The position numbers were made by a program, and so were the translations under genes. 64,000 nt of DNA from Rhodoferax sp. (lineage in GTDB: Bacteria; Pseudomonadota; Gammaproteobacteria; Burkholderiales; Burkholderiaceae_C). Position 1 is the first letter of the stretch, and each line of letters begins with the position of its first letter. The notes below the pieces were generated by a model. It did no database searches, had not been told where the DNA came from, and was given only the letters and a program-made list of their open reading frames with translations. The stretch covers positions 1 to 64,000 of the forward strand of contig NZ_JAQURE010000009.1 of the NCBI RefSeq assembly GCF_028715765.1, read 5' to 3'. This document shows positions 59,693 to 64,000 of this stretch, one piece after another.

Positions 59693-60595
59693 ATGAACTA
59701 TTCAACCATTGAAAATTTGATCGGAAAAACCCCGTTGGTGCAGCTTCAGCGCATCGGCGCGGCCGCCAATCAAACCAAAAACAACGTGATTTTGGGCAAA
59801 CTGGAGGGCAACAACCCTGCAGGGTCGGTCAAAGACCGAGCCGCCATGTCGATGATTCAACGCGCGCAAGAGCGCGGCGACATCCAACCTGGCGACACCC
59901 TGATCGAGGCCACTTCAGGCAACACTGGCATTGCGCTGGCCATGGCTGCGGCCATCAAGGGCTACCGTATGATTTTGATCATGCCTGAAGACCTGTCGAT
60001 TGAACGGGCTCAAACCATGAAGGCATTTGGTGCTGAGCTGATCTTGACCCCCAAAAGCGGCGGCATGGAATACTCGCGCGACTTGGCCGACCAAATGTCG
60101 CGCGAGGGCAAGGGCTTTGTGCTAGACCAGTTTTCCAACGCCGACAACCCGCGCATTCACGTGGAAACCACCGGGCCCGAGATTTGGGCAGACACCAAGG
60201 GCAAGGTGACCCATTTTGTCAGTGCCATGGGCACCACCGGCACCATCACCGGCGTGTCGCAGTACCTCAAAAAGAAAAACCCGGCCGTCAAAATCATTGG
60301 CGTACAGCCCACTGAGGGCTCGCGCATTCCTGGCATTCGCAAGTGGCCTGAGGCCTATTTGCCCAAAATTTACGATCCCACCCATGTGGATGAATTGGTT
60401 TATGTGAGCCAGGAAGATGCCGAAGACATGTGCCGCAAACTCGCGCGAGAAGAGGGCATTTTTGCAGGCATTTCTGCCGCGGGTGCCTGCTGGGCGGCAC
60501 AGCAAATTGCCTTGCGCGAAAAAAATGCCACCATTGTTTTCATTGTTTGCGACCGAGGTGACCGCTATTTGTCCACCGGCGTTTTTCCGGCTTGA
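59693..60595 (+). CDS. cysM: cysteine synthase B (CysM)
   Basis: A 300-residue PLP enzyme forming cysteine (or S-sulfocysteine) from O-acetylserine and sulfide or thiosulfate. The PLP lysine is K47 in NNPAGSVKDRA. The substrate loop is ATSGNTGIALA, the PLP phosphate loop is GTTGTITGVS, and the CysM-type features are the EGSRIPGIRKW region and the short C-terminus. It starts with ATG at 59693; the frame open to 59570 runs through the tRNA. Only 37 bp separate it from the tRNA gene. The tusA gene follows after 27 bp, giving a sulfur-related pair. Confidence 0.95.
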   Translation: MNYSTIENLIGKTPLVQLQRIGAAANQTKNNVILGKLEGNNPAGSVKDRAAMSMIQRAQERGDIQPGDTLIEATSGNTGIALAMAAAIKGYRMILIMPEDLSIERAQTMKAFGAELILTPKSGGMEYSRDLADQMSREGKGFVLDQFSNADNPRIHVETTGPEIWADTKGKVTHFVSAMGTTGTITGVSQYLKKKNPAVKIIGVQPTEGSRIPGIRKWPEAYLPKIYDPTHVDELVYVSQEDAEDMCRKLAREEGIFAGISAAGACWAAQQIALREKNATIVFIVCDRGDRYLSTGVFPA

Positions 60596-60622
60596 TTCAG
60601 TCTTATTAAAACCCCATACACC

Positions 60623-60850
60623 ATGCAAACCGACAAAGAAATTGATGCCAGCGGCTTGAACTGCCCCCTGCCCATTTTGAAGGCCAAAAAAGCGTTGGCA
60701 GAGCTTGTCAGCGGCCAAACCCTCAAGGTGGTGGCCACTGACAAAGGCTCGTTGCGCGACTTTCAAGCCTTTGCCAAACAAACTGGCAATGAGTTGCTAG
60801 ACCAACAAACGGTGGGTGAATCTTTCATTCACGTGTTGCGCCGCCGCTGA
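60623..60850 (+). CDS. TusA-family sulfurtransferase
   Basis: A 75-residue protein with the family signature CPLPILKAKKAL and the persulfide-carrying C14, followed by the LKVVATDKGSLRDF strand-helix. TusA-type proteins hand sulfur to tRNA thiolation and other sulfur pathways. It lies 27 bp after cysM, so the two are probably co-transcribed. The gene is convergent with valS, 11 bp apart. Whether it is the tRNA-thiolation TusA itself or a paralogue cannot be settled here. Confidence 0.92.
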   Translation: MQTDKEIDASGLNCPLPILKAKKALAELVSGQTLKVVATDKGSLRDFQAFAKQTGNELLDQQTVGESFIHVLRRR

Positions 60851-60861
60851 CCCTCGCGTGC

Positions 60862-63800
60862 TCAGCCCAGCCGTGCCAACTGGTCTTTGACCTTGGTCAC
60901 GGTGGCTTCAAAATCAGCCAGACGTTTGCGCTCTTGCTCAATCACGTTAGCTGGCGCGCGCGCCACAAATGATTCGTTGCCCAGCTTGCTGTTGGCTTTG
61001 GTGATTTCGCCCTCTAGCCGCGTGAGTTCTTTGTTCAGGCGCACTTTTTCCGCGACCACATCGATTTCCATGAACAGGCACACGCGCGCTTCACCCACCA
61101 CCGCCACCGGGGCGGCTTGCGCAGCGGCGGCCCAGTCGGTCCCAGACTCAAATACCTTGACTTCGCTGAGCTTGGCCAGCGCTTGCAGCACCGCTGCGCT
61201 CTGGCGCAAAAACGCAGCCTCAGCAGCGCTTTCAGCCAAGGCAAACAGCGGCAGGCGTTGCGCGGGAGAGACCTGCATTTCGCCGCGCAAATTGCGGCAC
61301 GCATCCACCAGCGTCTTGAGCTTGGCGACGTGCGCGATGGCCGCTGCGTCAATGCGCTCAGGCTGCGCCAGCGGGTAAGCGGCCACAGCGATTGAATCAC
61401 CACCGCGCCCAGCCACCGGCGCGACCTTTTGCCACAGCTCTTCGGTCACAAACGGAATGATGGGGTGTGCCAGCCGCAAAATGGTTTCCAGCGTGCGGAT
61501 CAGGGTGCGGCGCGTGGCACGCTTTTGTGCGTCTGAGCCTTGCTGGATTTGGACTTTGGCAATTTCCAGATACCAGTCGCAGAACTCGTTCCAGACAAAG
61601 TCGTAAATGGTTTGCGCCACGTTGTCCAGACGGTAGTCGGCAAAGCCTTGCGCCACGGTGGCCTCGGTTTGCTGAAGTAGCGAGACGATCCAGCGGTCGG
61701 CCTGGCTGAAATCAAGGTAGCTGGCGCCGACTTCACATTCGGCCGCAGTGTGCTCTTTGAGTCCACAGTCTTGCCCCTCGCAGTTCATCAGCACAAAGCG
61801 GCTGGCGTTCCAGAGTTTGTTGCAGAAGTTGCGGTAGCCTTCGCAGCGTTTGCTGTCAAAGTTGATGGAGCGGCCCAGCGAGGCGAGTGACGCAAAGGTG
61901 AAGCGCAGGGCATCTGCGCCAAAGGCGGGGATGCCAGTGGGGAATTCTTTTTCGGTGTTTTTGCGCACCTGCGGTGCGGTTTCGGGCTTGCGCAGACCCT
62001 CACAGCGTTTGACCAGCAGTTCGGGCAGGGCAATGCCGTCAATCAAGTCCACCGGGTCGAGCACATTGCCCTCACTCTTGCTCATTTTGTGACCCTGCGC
62101 GTCGCGCACCAGGCCGTGAATGTAGACGTGTTTGAACGGCACCTGGCCGGTGAAATGGGTCGTCATCATGATCATCCGGGCAACCCAGAAGAAGATGATG
62201 TCGTAGCCGGTGACCAGGACGCTGCTGGGCAAGTAGAGGTCGATGTCGTTGAGCTTGTTGCCGGCTTGTGAATCTGCTTGAGCGTTGGTTCCGCGCTGGG
62301 GGTAGGCGTACTGGTTTCGGGCCAGCCCATGGTGCTGAAGGGCACTAGCGCGCTGGAGTACCAGGTGTCAAGTACATCTTCGTCGCGTTTGAGTGCGCCA
62401 GAGTAACCTGCTTTTAGTGCTTTAGCCCTTGCCTCTTGTTCGTTTCTTGCTACAAATACCGTACCATCTTCGGCGTACCATGCCGGAATCTGATGGCCCC
62501 ACCAGAGTTGGCGGCTGATGCACCAGTCCTGGATGTTGTTCATCCACTGGTTGTAGGTGTTGACCCAGTTCTCAGGCACAAACTTGACTTGGCCAGACTG
62601 CACCGCGTCGATGGCTTTTTGCGTGATGCTTTTTCCCGTGGGGTCTTGTTCAGACACTTTGGACATCGCCACAAACCACTGGTCGGTCAGCATCGGCTCA
62701 ATCACCTGGCCGGTGCGGGCGCAGCGCGGCACCATCAGCTTGTGTTTTTTGATTTCGACCATCAGCGCCAGCGCTTGCAGGTCTTTGACGATTTTTTTGC
62801 GGGCTTCAAAACGGTCTAAGCCCACATAGGCGCCGGGTGCTTTGCTCTCAATTTTGGCATCAAGTGTCAGCACGCAGATCATTGGCAGTTGGTGGCGTTG
62901 GCCGACTGCATAGTCGTTTTGGTCATGTGCGGGCGTGACTTTCACCACGCCGGTGCCGAAGGCTTTGTCGACGTAGTCGTCGGCAATGATCGGAATGGTG
63001 CGCCATGCTGCAGGTGTGTCGCCCGACAAGGGCAGGGTGACGTGTTTGCCAATCAGGTGCTTGTAGCGCTCGTCTTCCGGGTGAATCATTGCGGCCACGT
63101 CGCCCAGCAGGGTCTCGGGGCGTGTGGTGGCCACGACCAGGCCGGGGGCCAGTTCGCCGCCCACCAGTTGCGGGCCGTCGGCAAACGGGTACAGGATGTG
63201 CCACAGGCTACCGTCTTCTTCTTCAGATTCCACTTCCAGGTCAGACACGGCGCTCATCAGCACTGGGTCCCAGTTGACCAGACGTTTGCCACGGTAGATC
63301 AGGCCTTGCTCGTACAGGCGCACAAAGGTCTCGGTCACGGTTTTGGACAGTTTCGGGTCCATGGTGAAGTATTCGCGGCTCCAGTCCACCGTGTCGCCCA
63401 TGCGGCGCATTTGGGTGGTGATGGTGTTGCCGCTCTTTTCTTTCCACTCCCACACCTTGCTGACAAAGTTTTTGCGGGCTTCTGCGGGTGTTGGTCCCAT
63501 GTCGTGGCGGCTGATGCCTTGGGCTTGCAGCTGGCGCTCCACCACGATTTGGGTGGCAATGCCGGCGTGGTCAGTGCCCGGAATCCAGGCGGTGTTAAAG
63601 CCCGCCATGCGGTGGTAACGCGTCAGGCTGTCCATGATGGTCTGGTTGAACGCGTGACCCATGTGCAGCGTGCCGGTCACGTTGGGCGGTGGCAGCTGAA
63701 TGCAAAAGTTGTCGCCGCGTGCGGCTGCGTCTGCACTGGGTGCGCCCGTGCCGCGAAACCCGGCCACGCCGTAACCGCGCTTTTCCCATTTCGGCCCCCA

Positions 63801-63878
63801 GTGGGCTTCCAGAGCGGCGGGCTCAAAAGATTTCGACAGGCTGTCTAAGCCAGGTTGCAAGCGGGTGGTATCGGTCAT
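60862..63878 (-). CDS. valS: valyl-tRNA synthetase, reading frame interrupted once
   Basis: Charges tRNA-Val. The N-terminal frame (from the ATG at 63878) has the class I HIGH-type motif as HMGH in [13 protein letters not shown] and continues to [18 protein letters not shown]. The C-terminal frame begins in register at [13 protein letters not shown] and carries KMSKS ([10 protein letters not shown]), the anticodon-binding domain and the C-terminal coiled coil. The two frames differ by one base. The break lies between about 62240 and 62320, most simply at the five-G run 62298-62302. Adding one base there gives a single normal protein of 1005 residues. Because the gene is essential and both halves are well conserved, a sequence error is the likeliest cause. 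Confidence 0.92.
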
Positions 63879-64000
63879 GATAGTGTGGGTTGGGGTGCGG
63901 TGACGCTTCGAGAGGCGGCATCAAAACGCTCAGCGGGGGGTTGATGCGAGCCAACACAAGACGACAAGCAGACAGTGCTTGTAGCCTTTGAATTTTATTC
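63879..64000. other. window end upstream of valS
   Basis: 122 bp presumably holding the valS promoter. No gene, tRNA or convincing promoter box is recognised, and no clear ribosome binding site precedes the valS ATG. Confidence 0.4.

Noticed and set aside
62405-62440. AT-richer stretch in valS considered as another palindromic repeat copy
   Set aside because: The order of consensus pieces is not met and the protein region ([11 protein letters not shown]) fits normal ValS length.
62889-63848. 319-residue open frame on the plus strand
   Set aside because: It is fully antisense to the well-supported valS N-terminal half. Composition is typical of shadow frames.

Overview
The window reads as a chromosomal segment of a betaproteobacterium of the order Burkholderiales, most likely a Rhodoferax/Polaromonas-like member of the Comamonadaceae. 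The evidence is moderately high GC, the protein sequences of the housekeeping genes (ruvB, ttcA, cca, glmU, glmS, maeB, cysM, valS), and many copies of a short palindromic repeat whose core reads AGCTGCTTGCGCTTAT then CTAGAGGCCAATTTG. No rRNA, CRISPR array, prophage or complete insertion sequence is visible. One tRNA gene (Leu, CAA) is present.

Layout. 0-1.7 kb: the 3' part of a type ISP restriction-modification gene and a parDE toxin-antitoxin pair. 1.7-10 kb: alpha carbonic anhydrase, ruvB, a histidine phosphatase, a DUF4136 lipoprotein, ttcA with a PIN toxin/antitoxin pair upstream, folB beside a pteridine-reductase-like SDR, and a MidA-type methyltransferase. 10-12.7 kb: two tandem, paralogous membrane diguanylate cyclases. 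12.7-19.5 kb: trxC, a phosphomannose-isomerase-type cupin, a ROK sugar kinase and a gtsABCD-type sugar ABC transporter. An unusually structured 344-bp spacer separates the binding-protein gene from the first permease gene. 19.5-30 kb: a DUF4143 ATPase, a PAS-GGDEF-EAL protein, a TctE/TctD-like two-component system, cca, a glutathione transferase, a lytic transglycosylase and 5-formyl-THF cyclo-ligase. 30-34 kb: a single-chain nuclease-methyltransferase without helicase motifs, followed by a tacAT toxin-antitoxin pair. 34-40 kb: UDP-GlcNAc synthesis (glmU, glmS) around a small histidine kinase, an Lrp/AsnC regulator and an EamA transporter.

41-52 kb looks like a light/oxidative-stress neighbourhood. 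It holds three different photolyase/cryptochrome proteins (an FeS-type bacterial cryptochrome/(6-4) photolyase, a Cry-DASH and a third photolyase-like protein) with DUF2256, DUF2237, DUF3429, a C-factor-like SDR, a HupE-like membrane protein with an EF-hand, and a class III nucleotide cyclase behind a degenerate receiver domain. 52-64 kb: maeB with a 101-bp MITE-like insertion in its leader, a TonB-C-like lipoprotein, a stand-alone CZB zinc protein, a ferredoxin-reductase, an epimerase-like protein, a GH18-like protein, tRNA-Leu, cysM, tusA and a frame-interrupted valS.

The most interesting signal is the palindromic repeat. Besides intergenic copies, it lies in frame inside several genes: the type ISP fragment, the FeS cryptochrome, cca, and probably glmU, the ROK kinase, gtsD and the SDR. 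In one case it supplies nearly the whole signal peptide of a lipoprotein. This resembles the behaviour known for Rickettsia palindromic elements.
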